Part shown: positions 33,101 through 47,269 of the stretch, piece after piece
How positions within the stretch are numbered: the first letter of the stretch is position 1
How the letters are laid out: every line of letters begins with the position of its first letter
Source: Lycocorax pyrrhopterus obiensis
Lineage: Eukaryota; Chordata; Aves; Passeriformes; Paradisaeidae
DNA: 64,000 bases
Assembly (NCBI GenBank): GCA_014706295.1
Contig: JACSVZ010000011.1
Location: 7,116,163 to 7,180,162, forward strand
Direction of reading: 5' to 3'
The notes under the pieces: model-generated
Told to the model about the DNA's origin: nothing
The model's database searches: none
What the model saw: only the letters and a program-made list of their open reading frames with translations
Translations under genes and position numbers: made by a program

Positions 33101-36100
33101 ACTATAAATCGAATGCATTCAGAAATTGATTAATGCTTAATAAATCTCTATTGTCTTGAAAACTTTATATGCTAAAAGGCAATTTTTCTTTGTATAAATA
33201 TTGGTGTTTTAGAATTCAAACTTCTTCAAGCAAGTGTTTCAGGGGAACAGCGAGATCTATTGTTTAGTAGAGGGCTTTTGTTTTAGCAGAGGTTAACAAA
33301 AAGCCAATGTACTGAAAGCTACTCATGGGATTGCATCATCCAAGTCTGAGATATCTATAGATAAAAGTTACAATTACCTTCTAGTATATCTATTTTCTGT
33401 CTCTTCCAAATCTGAGGCCATATTCTATAGGAGGAAAGCAACTTGACTCGAAAATCTGTGATGTGTTATTTTCTATGGTGCTGTCAGCCGCTGCTACGTC
33501 AGCTGGGAAAGCTGGGGCAGAAAGGTGTGCAGTGAACTGACTTTGCAGCCCTGTCTTTTCTCACTGCATGCTTTTGAGGAGCTTTCTCCAGCTGAGTTGC
33601 ACAGATAATGATTGTTCAAATCTTTCTGCCCTTATGTGGACTTTGGCAAGTGTTGCATTCTTCCCGTGTCTGCTTCAAATCTCTAAAGTGTGTTTACCAG
33701 CACCTTATAAATTCTAGATCTCCTTTAACTTGAAGGAGACAGGCGAGGAGATGATAAAGCTCTTGCTGATAAGCTGTTTACTGTCATGTGCTTTGTTAGT
33801 TCAGCTTTCTTTTTATCGACTTTCTATAGTTTGTAGCTTATCTGTAAATAATGCTGAATCAAGAAAAAGAAAACCCAGACAAATAGAAAAAGGACTGGTT
33901 TTATCCACTTTTGCTTAAAAAAATAAGATCTGTATTTTGGTGTTTCTAGTGCTTAGGATATACTGATTCACAGTACACAATTTGGACAGATGTGATATAT
34001 GGTGCTTTGCCAAAACAAAGACTATAATATTCAACTGTCATCTCTAAACCTTATGTTTTAAGGTTGGATAAAGTAGCATTGAGACAGACTTGTTTTGTCA
34101 GGGCTGTCTGGAAATAAAATCTTCAAAGGAATAGTGATGGAAAATGTTATGTTGTAACTGTATTAGAGCAGCATTGGTAAGCATTTTTCCCAGGAAAATG
34201 AATGCGAACTTCTGTGACAGAAACACATGAACAAAGCATCACTGATACACCTCAAAAGACAGAAATCATGTGAGCTCTTGCTTGGTGGTGGAGATACGAG
34301 TAGACTATGGCAATGTGAGCCCAAAATGTGGGCCCTACTGACAAGAGAATGAAGACTTGTCTTGTGCCCATCTTCCTTCTGCTCTCTCTAGAAACTCCTG
34401 CTGAATTTCCCAGAAGCAGACAGATGTGGGTGAAAAGTTTGAGGGTTTTTGTTTGAGTTTTTTGGTTTGTTTTTATAATACACTTTTGCCTAAAGGAGCC
34501 ATGTTATTCCACGGTCCTGTGGCGAGAAAGCAAGCGGGCTTTTACAGCTTATTTTCCTTACAGAGGTAGAGGCATTCTATAGAATCACTGCTCAGTCTCT
34601 TACTTTAAATGCTGAGGCCCTGGAGGAGCAAAGACCCTCTAAGCTATAAAAACCCCACAAACTCAGCTGTCAGGATCTCTATAGAGTTGATCACTTGTAG
34701 GAATAGCACGTGGCAGCACTATTGCAGGTTTGCTACCTCCAGGATCTTCCACGTTGGGCAGCCACCTGCTTTGCCTATGTCTAGAGCTCCTTCTCCTTTT
34801 TGGCTAGAACACGAGTTTTATGAGCACCTGAAAGTAAGGATTTCATTAATCATAAAAACTACTCCTTTCTACACAGTCATTACTTATGTGACGAGATTTA
34901 TCAAAGATAGTAGGCTGCTTACAGAAATAACTGCTCAGCTGAGTAAGTCATAATATATCCCTTATCTCTTGTCAAGCAGTTTCTTCAGTTGAAAGAGACT
35001 TAATTACCATAATTAATTGCTATATTATTTATTAAACTGTCTTGTATTTGAGTGTTGTCACTAGCAATAAATGTAAAAGGACTTGAGAATCATTAAGGAA
35101 TTATTTATACTAGATTTTGTATGCTTCTTAGGTTGCTCTTAAAAAAATACCAATTCTCAAATGTTTCCAATACTAGAGCAGTTTAAAATCTATTATATAT
35201 TTAGTTTGTTCTCTTGATATTTACTTTTTTTTAAAAAAAATCTGTTATTGAGGTATGTCTTGAAAGGATAGGGATCATCTCTGGAGTTTACAATTTCTAT
35301 TCTAGTCCTCTCTTTCCCCGGGAGAGCAAAAATGTGTGCATAGCCTTTTGAGCCTGTTGTGGCTCAGGATATGCAGCAGTGGAACTTGCAGCCTTTAATC
35401 TTTTTTTTAATCTGCTTTCATAGCCACAGGTATAAATGAAATATTTGTTTCCATTTTTTCTAATTTTCTGCTTTGTTTCTACAAAAGCAGACTCTTCTTG
35501 AAAGCTTTAAATAATCCATTACTAAGATGCTTTTTTTCTTGCAATGTTATGGGCTTTTTTTCTACAGGGAACGGACTGTTTTGTACAGTATTGTAATCTA
35601 AAACTTCCCTTCTTGCTGCAAAGGCTGCTTTTACTTTCTACCTAAGAGATGTTTGGGCACTAGATATAGAGAAGTGCTGAGCATAAGTTAAAAAACAATA
35701 GATTTTTAAAAAATCAATTAATAGATCTAAGCCAGCAAAGGGAGACATTTCAATTTAATATCAAGTATAGTCACTAACCCTTGCTGCCATTCTCTGTGAC
35801 CATTCCAACCTATATAGAATTGTGTTGATTTAAATTGAATCAAAATTCAAAGTTACTACAAAGTCAGAATTTTTGATGATGCTGTAGAGAAAATGAGTTT
35901 GTTCTTTTTCCCACCCTTTTCTGCTAGGTTTTTGGTTTTGTTTTGATGGCTTTTTTTCTTCTGAAAGACAAAGGGAACACAATTCACCTGGCTTTGTTAG
36001 CTGCCTCTGGTCCAGAATAGAGTTTAGTCATTCTTGTTATGCGTCTTTCTGTGTCAAAACAGTTGAATCTATTTTGTGATTTCTTTTTTCTTTTGCACTT

Positions 36101-39100
36101 CTAGTATCCTCTCTGTTAGAAGTGGGAGGAACTGTGCCCAAAACCAGATGACATGAGTGTACTGTTGGCCAGGAAATGGCAGTTTAAGCAGTAATTTGTT
36201 TACAAATATTTACTCTAGAAAAACATGACCTAAGTAATGAATGTCACCTGTTCCTATGCTGCCAAAAGCTATTGTCAGCATAATCCCTATTGCAACAACA
36301 ATGCCAGTATTCTGGGTGCAGAAAATGGAAAAGATCTATCACTAATGCATCTGTGTATTTGCAAGTTTGTATGGATGGTTACTTCTGATTTTTTAAAAAT
36401 CTAAATATAATTAATTCACTAATAAATACACACCAATTGCTCATATTTCAGGAGCCGGATAAAAGAAAAAGTAGAGAGAATTTGGACAAGGTGTGATAGC
36501 TGTGTAGTCAGGATCCTGACAACGTCTTCAGATAGCTTAACATTTTGGCAAAAAGTTATATTTACCTTCTTGCTGTTCTGGTTGTTCACTTTGGATGGTT
36601 TTAAATCTAATTTTAAAGAGATCTTGTGATTGAGACTTGTCAGAAGCATCATGCCCTGCATCACAAAAGGGACATTGTGGTCAGATTTTGTTTTGCTCTT
36701 TGTTGCTTATATGCCATAACACAATTTTATTAGTTTTTTAGCATAAATGAGAGTAGTGGTTGCACTTTGCCCAGAGACAGCAGGAAGTAATCATTTGTAT
36801 GGAAGTGGAAGATGGTTAAGCTGTTTGGGAGCTAGATATCTTCTGTGTGTTGCTGTTTTCTTTCTTTCCTTCTAGCCTGGATAAAGCACTCATTTGTATG
36901 TGTTTTTTTAATACTCCTCTTTCTTCATTGTTGTTTTGGGTTTTTTCTATGCTGGGAAAGTAGCTCTGGAGAATTGCCAGAGCTTGTTTTGGAGGAAAAT
37001 ATAATGAGGACAATGCAGATTCTTGTTAGTGATGTGCATGCTGTCTTGTTTCAGGAGCATACAACAGTTTAAAGTTGAAGAGCCTAAGGTGAATATTTCA
37101 TGTCTGCTGTAACATTTAGAAGCAAAACTGAATTTTGTAGAAAACTGGTATTGTCACACCATTGGTAATATTAAGGGCAGACAGTTGCATTTTATTACTG
37201 CATAAATTAAATTAATAGACAAATTGGACCATTTGATCTCCAATGTCTCAATCAAGAAAACACAGTTAACAATGGTAGAATTGGGAAGGAAAACCATGAC
37301 TCCTGAGAGGAAAGTTATTGTTCTGTGTTTGGAACTTGTCTCTGTCCATAGCCTTATCCAATCAGTATTATTTTGTGATATGATTGTAGTACAGTTATGT
37401 ACTTAAAATTACAGTCCACAGCTGCAGACAAAACCTTGAAATTGTTGAAATACTTGATGTGCCTTTATAGATAGGTGAATAGATGCACCTTTACTCACAA
37501 GCTTTACTGAATGATTTCTGAGTCTGCAAGTGGAGTGGGCACAGGAATTAGGTACTTGACCCCTGAGATTCTTCTTCCATGGCAATACTGTGACTTAGTT
37601 ATTACCAGAATATCTCATCACTGTAAGTAGGTTTTTCCTTTCTGTTCTTTACTTATTTATTTTGCCCCCAGGGTGCTTTGGTTGGCCTTAATGGAGGAGC
37701 AGAAGCCTTTCAGTTGTATGCTTATCAGGATGTAAAGAGAATTTTGCTCTTACTTTGACCACTGTAAGTCATGACAAATCTAATGAAATACGTGAGCTAT
37801 ATCAGTTCTGTAAATGAAATAAAAAGTATTCATCTTGTCTCCCCACTCAGTCTTGCTAGGATACTGGATACAGTAAATAACCTTTCCACAGAGATGGGAA
37901 AAATAATTAATGTAATTGTAAAAGGGGCATGGCATGCCTTTTTTTCTTGATCCATTTCTGCTTTGGCCCCCTGACTTCAAAGCCTGAAATGTACATTAAT
38001 GTAGCAATTCAGTGAACTGCTGTCTAGTGAAAGAATTTTCTAAAAGCTTCTGTTTTGGTAGAGGTGTAATTGGGGCATCATTCCTTCTTTCAGAATAAGT
38101 CCAAATTTAGAGAAATACTTTTTTTTTTCCCCTTCCCTCTGTATGAGCTATGTATCCAGCTTAAAGGATTTATTAAAAGTCTTTTCACTTGTTTGTGTTC
38201 AGGAGAGGGGGAAAAAAAGTTATTTCTTTGATGTTCCCAGGGCTTTCCACATAACTGGATTAAAATCTGAAACCATGCCAAGCAAAAGCTGTGACAGTAA
38301 TGTACCCTAATTTGTTTCCCTTAAGATTGATGTGATGGGTTATTCAAGCTTACCTCTCTCTTCAGTTGTTTGAACGTCTAATTTCTAGATAGTCATGCAT
38401 TATTCATCTCTAATGCTGATAGTAAGCTACTAATAAAACAAGAAATATCTAACTCTTCTGTTGTATTTTCCACAATATCTTTCTTTCTATCCTGTATACA
38501 TACTTCTTTAAATTTAAGTTGTCCAAGATGAACATGTACATATTTTAAATCGTATGTGTGCATTCGTATAGGGCTGCTGGATAACTGTTTAGCAGATTGT
38601 CTCCCCGATTTGTGACAGATATTAATGGGTCAATATTTTAAATTATTGCTACGTGAACATAACATTGTACTTTCTTATGTTTATTTGCATTGGAATATGA
38701 ATTATTATCTGCATACAGACAGCAGAGAGCAGTAGTCTGGGCTTGGTCAGATGGCGTGACGGACAGGGATAGCAGTAGGATATAATCAACAGCTTTAATG
38801 GATGATAATACTGTAGGAGAAAGCAGAGCTGGCTGGCTTTGGCAGCATATTCAATCTGAGGGTACTTTCATTATTATTTGAGCTAACACTGACATGAAAC
38901 TAATGAAGATACATTTATTTAGATGTGCTGTGTGCAGATATTACTGGACACATGGCCCCATCTGATGAGAAAATAGGTTTAGCCATTTTTTGAAATGTTT
39001 GCTGCTGGAGCAGGCTAAAGAGGACAGTACTCTTGAATAATCAGATTTGTCTGTGCTTAAGAGGTTTTTTGCACTAGAAATGAGGAAGTTTGTCGTTTAT

Positions 39101-41463
39101 CTACTTTATGCCCCATCAGGATCATGAGAGATGCATCTCTGCAGCTGACTGCTACAGTGTAAGGAGTTCAGGGTGTCAGGAAAATTAGACCCATAGATGA
39201 GAGAAAAACTTCTCTGGTAATAAATGAAACAAATTGTGCACTAGAAGACTGGCGTGTTTCAATGATGCTGTAGTGTTTCTGAGTTCTAGAAAAGTAAACC
39301 TATTTTTGATTTTCAGCTTTATATTGGTGCTAGAGAGACACATGAGTTATGCCTTGGGTTACATCCACAATTCAGTTTTTCAGCCCTTTGTAGGCTGCGG
39401 TTGTGTAGTATGTATTCTCATACTTTTGTAACCTAACCTTTCTGCGTTTATACTTTCCTACCTAGCTTTTCCCTTTCTGTAAGAGGTTGTGACAAAGATT
39501 TTCTTCCAAAACCCTTTTAAAAATAGTAAAAATAAGCATTAGATCAGATGTGGCATTTTGCTTATGTAGCTTGCTGCTGGGAATGGAGAACCTGGTTTCA
39601 TTTAATTTGCTAAATTGTCCTTCAGTTCGTCAATTCTAGGCATTAGCCATTAATATTTATACAAAGTCTTCCTTAAAAAGAAAAAAATCAATATGCACCT
39701 CTAACCTTAATAAGAGGGGTTTGCTGTTAATCAATAGGATCACTAACATAATGAATTACCCTTCAAAATAGCACTCTAGATGTTTGGCTGTCTTGAAATC
39801 TTTCAGCTTGAGTGTGCTTTTGTGTTGAAAAGTATTCCAGTACGTTCAGTGAAACAAATGTCTATTATTCATAGAGCATCCAGATCTTGCTCCTTTGGAG
39901 AGTGTATGATTTCTTTGGCTCCTTATACACTGAATCTGGTGGACTTTATATTAGACCCTAGAATTTGACTCCAGTCTGAAAGTGAATCAAAGCCATTTAC
40001 CTTTTCCCCCTGGATATATCATACTGGGTATTTCTGTTAAGATTGGCCTGGGGCCCACAGGCAGGGTTGTCATTCATTTCAAATATTCTCCCATCACTCC
40101 TGGAAGTGCTTCCATGATGAAAGAATGGAAGGTAGCCCCATGGTTAGGCAAGCAGGAGACAGGTTATTACATCTTCAAATATACAGCAGACAAGTGGCTG
40201 TGCTTTGAGATAGGTTTGGCTTTCTGCCACTTCCTTCAGTCAGTGTCATCTGTTCTTTGTAACTCATCAAGGCAACCAAACAAGCTGCAGTTTCTTGCAG
40301 TTTTACAGAAATAATTTTTTCATTATACTCAAAGTCTGACGTGACTGTTCCTTATCTTTCAGGTTTTTTGGCAAGATTAATTTCTGTGCGGTCCTATGGC
40401 AAAGATAAGCCATGACCTCCAGTTCTAATTCACATAAAACTAAATTCAATTACGTACATTTCCCTCAGTAGTTGTGGTCCTTGTATGATCAACCTGCATA
40501 TTTTTGTTTGTTTTTAAATGATGCACAAGCTATTCAGGAATAGGAAAATTAATGTAGAAATAACTTTTATTTTTTCTCCTTTTTGTTGATGTTCTCCTAA
40601 GCCTTGAGGGGTACTTCTTACCTTGAGCTTCTTGTTTGGTACTGTTGCTAAAGAACAGTTGGTAGCCTTTACTTGTGTTCCTGAGGGGAAAAGAGAGTAC
40701 TGAAAAAGGAGTGCGTTTATGCTTTTTATTCCTCTTGTTGAGCATTAGTATTTTTCAGCTGCAGTAGTGTTAGACGTGATGCTAAAATGTTGTCATTAAA
40801 TCCTGATGTTACACATCTGGCAACTCGTAATGTAAACTATTCTCTGAATGTATGTAATGCAGCTTTTTATACTTTATAAATTGGCATTTAAACTAGGTAT
40901 TTCTTAATTTTAAACACTGTCATGCAATATTTAAATCTACTTCTTATAGCTCTTTGTGGGCAAAATTCCACATTTGCTTTAGACAGCATTTTATCTTATG
41001 ATGCTAATAATTGAAGGAAAGTTGGAACTACAATTAAAAAACAACCAAACACACCAAACTTGTATGTTCTGACAATTTGTAGGTAATGTTTGTATTCTGA
41101 TAGTTTAAGTAAAGGATGTCTTTTCCTTATGCTAATGTCTGTCCTTTCTTCTACTCTGATCAGTAAAGTGCAGTACAGTAAAGCTTTCCAAGTCTGAAGC
41201 GTTATTAGTTCTGGATCTTAAAGGCAAAGAACTTAGTTTTCTTTTATTCCTACTTCTCGCACAGATTTGAGAGCTTGTGTTCAACTGTATTAAAACAGAC
41301 AAAATGCTGAAGTGTCTGGGGGAATGTGATAACCTTAGGAGTCATACAGATCTCTAAAAATTACCTAATATATGAGATTGTGATAAGTATCTGTTACTTT
41401 TGGTTTGTTTACTATATACTTGAATTATACATAGATATTTTGTGCTGTTTTTTTATATTCCAG
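27136..41463. other. Intergenic region, no gene recognised
   Basis: About 14 kb of AT-rich sequence without supported exons, RNA genes or identifiable mobile elements. Short ORFs are at the frequency expected by chance. There is a TA-rich stretch near 28553-28586 and a CRE-like ACGTCA near 33496. It may contain regulatory elements, which cannot be called without comparative data. Confidence 0.5.
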
Positions 41464-41539
41464 AATTCCCTTTTCTGTTGAAGATAACATTTAATGATGA
41501 CAGAAGATTAAATGGCCTGTGCAGAATCTTTCGCCTCTG
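41464..41539 (+). ncRNA. Exon-like segment with strong splice sites, possible lncRNA exon
   Basis: A pyrimidine-rich tract and ATATTCCAG precede this 76-bp segment, and CTG|GTAAGTG follows, so both splice sites are close to consensus on the plus strand. It has no useful coding frame. It could be an exon of a transcript running divergently from the DNAJA2 island, or a chance pairing of splice motifs. Confidence 0.25.
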
Positions 41540-44500
41540 GTAAGTGAAAAGCAAACATCTTCACTCTACTAGATCTCTTTGTTTTTCATTACTACAGAAA
41601 AATTAAAATTATTTGACTTGGCCTCAGGCCTTCAATTGCTCTATTGGGTTATTAAAAATACAGCGAAGAGCCAGTAATGAGTGGTATTCCTTATGTACCT
41701 TGGCTATTTGTTCTTTACAAATAGAAGATTGATTACAATGGTTAAGAGACTTGGGATTTCTTGACTTGTCTTCGTAGGAATTTTTTATCTCATAATTGCT
41801 TTCAAGAGTATTTTCCTGCTTTTTTTGCCCCCATTAACCACCGACTCATCTTTTTCTATAATCATCAGTAGTAGCTGAGAATGCTAGCCAATAAACTCAG
41901 GCCTAACAGCTGGCTTTTTCCAAATTATTAGGAGTATTTGAGGGTGCTTACTGAAGTGAGGGAACCTAAAATATTGCTTAGGTAGAATTATGGACTTTAT
42001 TATCTTGAGGGCAATTCAACTGCATTGGGGGGTGAGTTAAATATTGTATCAGAAATGTCCAGTGGTTAATATTTGGTTGTTTCCCCTTTTGTATTTTAAA
42101 CAAAGAATTCTTTAATTGTCAACTCCTCTCCTGTCTCTGCAAATAGCTTAAACCCTGGATTCCTGTGTTACTCACAGGTGAATGTAGTAGTTGTTACAGA
42201 CGTGTTATGAGCAAACCAGGGGCAAACTACATCCTTTCACAAAAAAGCACAGGCTCTTTTAATGCTGATATTACTTCCCCATGAAATACTAAACCTTGAG
42301 TATTAGAACACTGATGTACTTTGTTCCAGTTTAGCCATATTCATTTGAGGTTAAGCAGATAATCCTGTGAGCTTTGAGTTTTCTTTGTAGTCTCTCACTT
42401 CTCTGGTGGAAAATAAGCTGCAGTACAGTCTTAGAAATTAACGTAATGCTTAAACTCTCAGATGCTGTGGCTTAATGATAAATACATTGCAATATAATCC
42501 TTGCTCCTAAATAACATTTGGAAGGAAGACAGAAGCAACTTTATGTAGGTGATAATGAACTTTGAGGCTAATTATAAGTTGTAATATGCATATATTTCTA
42601 TATATGAATTAATAAAATGTTGAAATAGGTTTTAGCACATTAAAGATGTCTAGGAAATCTGTGTTTGGGATGAGAAGTAATTATTTGGGGAAAATTATGT
42701 GATATGCATATTTTTAGAGCACTAACAGTTGACATCATTCCATCCTTCAGAAGGAATGATACAGATTCCAAACTAGGAAACTATTTTGCATTTTTGAGGT
42801 GTGTAGGTCTTAGGTATCTATTATTTGGTTTATCATAATACTTTGTTTTTTCTTTAACAGAATTTGGCATGAAGTTTTTAGGGGTTCCTCCAGTATACAA
42901 GTTATTAGCATAAATTATGTGATGGTAGTGGAAAGAGGTACAAAGACATCAGGTTCTTTGTTTCTCTCTGAGCCTGGCCCTGTAAGAACAGACTTATAAA
43001 AACTAAGCTGTTTTATCTGGTATATGGTAGATTATCTTCAAAAGTGAGGTAAGACGGAACAAGTTGACCATTCAGAAATTACTGTTGTTGATGTATGAAA
43101 CAGATGGAAAAAGATTTTTGTTAAGCTGATTGTGTAAAATGGAGGGTAGCAAAGAATTTGAATATGAAAATAAACTTGCAGTTCCATGGTGACACAGAAC
43201 CACACATTACAGTATATTGACATGTGATTTGTGCATTTACAAGGGGGATTTAGCTGTTCAGAGATGCTTATTAGATATCAGATGACTGATTTTTGCAGTT
43301 GCAAAAATAGTAGCTTTTATATTGTTAGGTTGAGATAGGTGCTGTAAATACTAATTTTCAAAGCATGAATCAACTCATCCAGATTTTTGATTTTAAAATC
43401 CTTTCTCCCATTATAATTAATATTCAGTTTTAGCAGTGTGGTCTCAGTGTAAAATCAGCTTGTCTTTCAGGCTGACATGGATTAGGAATCTTGTTTTGAT
43501 AAACAGTCTACAGACCTAAGCAATCATAGGACTTCTACGTCAAGTTTGAAATAAGGACATGTAAAAGTAAATGGACTTGACAGAGTTTTGCTGTGGACAG
43601 ATATATAGAGCCTGACCATACAGGAAGCTCAGACCGTAGCTGTGGTTTCATACATCCACATGAATTCAGTTGTTCCATTTCAAGCAGTAATTTACTCATC
43701 TTCCTAGGTGTAGGTGCTAAGATATTTTTAAAATTTTAAAATTTTTTAGATTACTTGTGCTGTTGGTATCCTTTCAGATAAAGGATTGTACTTAAATAAC
43801 TTGGAAAATTAAATGTCATGATCAATGATATAAGAACCTTATTTAGGGACAAATTTGTTTTACAAACAAGACAAGCCTTTTTTCCTCATTCAGCAGATTT
43901 GCTGCTAACGCACAGAATTCTTTGTACCAAGTAAAAAACAAAGCAGTGTATTTTAATGACATAAAGATTCTGTGAAGTGCTCACATGACAAGCACCTTTT
44001 CTTGTAAATCAGTGACAGTTCTTTTCATAACCCTTCTTTGTATTGGTTTAGTAAAAATACACAGTCATTATTGCAATATGCCATTGTAATTTGTAGATGC
44101 TATGAGGTCATCTTGTCGATAGCAGACAAGAGAATCTCGTGCATTTTAAGTACACATTGGTATTTCTGTGATCACCGAGGAGTCAGGAACAGCATTAAGC
44201 CCGAGCTTCCTGTGCCACTGTCATCATCTCTGTAAATGCAGATGTCTGCTCACAGAACGTGCAGGAGTTGTAAATCCCAGCCACTTTTATTTTCACGTTG
44301 GCTGTAGGTTTACTTATACAATTTTCATCACAATTCATTCTTCATGTTAGATAGTGCTTAGATAGTCTAAGCTACCATGATAAAAGGAAAAATGAAATAC
44401 CAAAAAGTAGTCAATGCTGTTGGTCTTCTCCCGGTCAATGTGTGTCTAGTGAGTGTGTCTTTGCTAAGGAGCATTCAGTGCTAGCACAGGGTATTGCAGA

Positions 44501-47269
44501 TATGGGTACAATGGAGTGCAGAATCAGGATGCTCCTAGAAATGTATGAATTTAAGATGGAGACAATGGAAATAGACTAATGGTACTCAGATACTGCACTA
44601 GTATGAAATGTGGTATTTTTCACTAATGCCCCAAAAAAGTTTAAAGACCACAACATCAGCTTCAACTGGATTGAGACTGCAAAACCAATCCTAGATTCTT
44701 TCACTAAAAGTGTAAGCTTTCTGTACTGTGATACCCAGCAGTCTACCCAGTTAGTTTTTCTCTACAGTGAAGGGAAGTTGATTATACTGAAAGTGGAAGT
44801 ATGGCTCTAATAGTTGCAACTTATTTCTCAAAGCACAGCTCAGTAACTGAACCCCACCCTGCCATGGGCTGTGTAGGCAGATTGGTTTTCAAACACAAAA
44901 CAGGATATTGGAAACAGTTATGCTCAAAAGCCAGGACTGGTTCTGGGAGCTCCCCTGTGTGCTCTGAGGTAGCCAAAAGGCAGCTGTGTTCTGACCATGT
45001 AATCACAAGGCTGCGACAGAGACTGAAATATTACTCAAGCCATTTGGGAACTCCTTCAATTTCCCTCTTCTCCACAGACTTGGGCTCTGCAGGTTTCCTA
45101 TTTGTTTTATTAGTACAGGTTTACTGTTCAAGGACAACGTAAGTTGGGAAAGAGTAAGGATCACATTATTTTTAGCACATGGATAAATGTACCTTAAAAA
45201 GAAAATAAAACTTAGTCATGCAAACCTGTATGGTTATATGGGTAAGAATGACCTGTGTAAAACTACATACTACTTGTTGAAAGAATCTGGAAATAACAAA
45301 CTGTCACAAGTAGCATTGTGTGTCCTATAAGTCATGGTGAGATATTTTATCCCGAGATCAATGAGAAGTAAATAAAATCTGCCAAATGTTTTAATTAAGT
45401 ATTCAAAAATTTTCAAGTAAAAATTAGCTAGATTTTTAAAATATTTATTTTCTGCATGTAGTGCATCTAGAAATAAAGTCCATTTCCATTCTTTCAAATT
45501 GAAATACGTTCTGGGACCAGCACAAAAACTGGCACCAGGATCCAGCCTCATGGGGCTAAGATATGAGCTGATTAAGTTCTTTTTAGACAGGAGACACGGT
45601 TAATTTTGAAGTTGGGGAGTGTTGAAGAAACTCAATTCCCCTTTCTTTTTTCCCCCTTAAATGTTGTACATTTTGAGCATTAAAAAAAAAATCTTTATCA
45701 TTCTAATGAAAATCTGTGATTACAGCTGTTGTTCATCTTTTATTTCAAAGAAATGATTTTTCAGTTGCAAGGGTCATATGTTAAGACGTTTTTGGGGGTT
45801 TTTTTGTACTACAGTCAGCACAACAAACACTATGGTTTGACATACATTTGTAAATAAAGGCTATGCCCAGTGCAAGCTGGGGGATCAGCTTTAGTCAAAG
45901 GTTTCCTGTAAACGAAATACCCGAATAAGCTCAAAGTACCCAGGGAAGAAAGTGTAGGCTAATGTGGAAGTTATGGTAAGTATTCTCGGCAAATTGTGAT
46001 GTGTGCAGCAGCCACTGCAGGTTATTCAGAGCTGCTAAGAGGACACTGAAAGAAGCCTGCTGTACAGGTGCTAGGTTTGGATTTAAGAAATAGTCTGTAC
46101 AGTATCAAACTATATAAAAAGCTTAAAAACCACAATGAGAATATATTTTAAAAATTTTTTCTATATTGTAAAAATTTTTAAATTAGGTCCAAACCACCAT
46201 TAAAAAAGATATGAAATGTGCAATTTCCCAAGTGGAAACAAGGGGCACAAGAAGGATTCCATAGGGGTTAATTAGAGTTGCTTTGTGATTTGTTTCCAGT
46301 ACCTTCATATACCCAGTAATCACACAGACCTCAGAGCAGTTCTCTTCAGGCAAGTAGGACATGAGCTAAAAGTATCATCACTGATTTCAGTAGGGAAGAT
46401 TGGCTGCAACAAGGAGTAAAAAGCTATTTTAAGAGACAAATGTACAGTACAATCTATTTATGTAAATACTTGGAAAACTCAGGAACAAAATTGTTTCCTA
46501 AGTACTGAGCTGTGAAATCAGTGTGCCATATGGAGCTATAATATATGGCAGAATATTTTAAAATCCTAAACCTTCTTGAAGGAAAACTGTTGTAAAAGTC
46601 TGCATCTAGAATAAAATGACTACTCACTTGTGTTTTAACTGAAAGCTGGAAAACTATTTCCAAATGTACTAAAATTAATATAACTTGATGTTGTTTAAAG
46701 GCAGTAATCCTTTTCACTTATTTCTCACAAAGCATAGAGTGTGGAGATGGTAATTAAAGGCAAGTGAAACAGATGGCTGTAACATAATTCATGAGCCTTA
46801 ACCAGCACTTAACACTAACTCTACTTTCAATTTGACAAATACAATAAGACACCTATGTTGACATACACGTGATGCACTTAACTACTTTTATTTATGCAAG
46901 TGAGGTATTAAAATTGTCTTGAAAAGCAGACATCTAAAGAAGAGAAAATGGTATGAAGAAGAGAATAGTAGTCATTGTTTCAGTGTTCAGTGATTAGTAC
47001 TTGTAAGGTTTTTTCTTCCAATGTCCTATCTTATAATTTCCATGCTCAAGTCTCCTTCTTACTCCTCCAATAGACAGGTAGCTTGGGAAGATGGGAGGAA
47101 ATCCACCATTTTTTCAGTAAGAATTAATTATGAAGACTGGTTGTTTTTTGAAATGAATAAGCTAAAAGTGTGTGCATCTCAAACGCTGCATATGGTACAC
47201 TTTTAATATACACACTGTCGTTCTACACGAGCATTTTGTATATACACTGATACCACCTTCAGCAGGAAG
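41540..47269 (-). other. NETO2: NETO2 3' UTR and flanking intergenic sequence
   Basis: This is the sequence downstream of the NETO2 stop codon on the minus strand. AATAAA signals on that strand (TTTATT on +) lie at 46887-46892, 45739-45744, 45444-45449 and 44286-44291, among others, so the 3' UTR may be from about 0.4 to more than 3 kb. AT-rich low-complexity sequence occurs around 46141-46185. A 113-codon plus-strand ORF at 44801-45142 shows no recognisable domain and is probably chance. Confidence 0.5.

Noticed and set aside
34570..34600. ATAGAATC motif resembling the CR1 terminal repeat
   Set aside because: It occurs once, without the conserved CR1 3' sequence that should adjoin it.
39982..40314. 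110-codon plus-strand ORF
   Set aside because: No domain, no exon borders and no neighbouring ORF in register; probably chance.
44801..45142. 113-codon plus-strand ORF in the NETO2 3' flank
   Set aside because: No recognisable domain and no splice context; about this length is expected by chance in a window this size.
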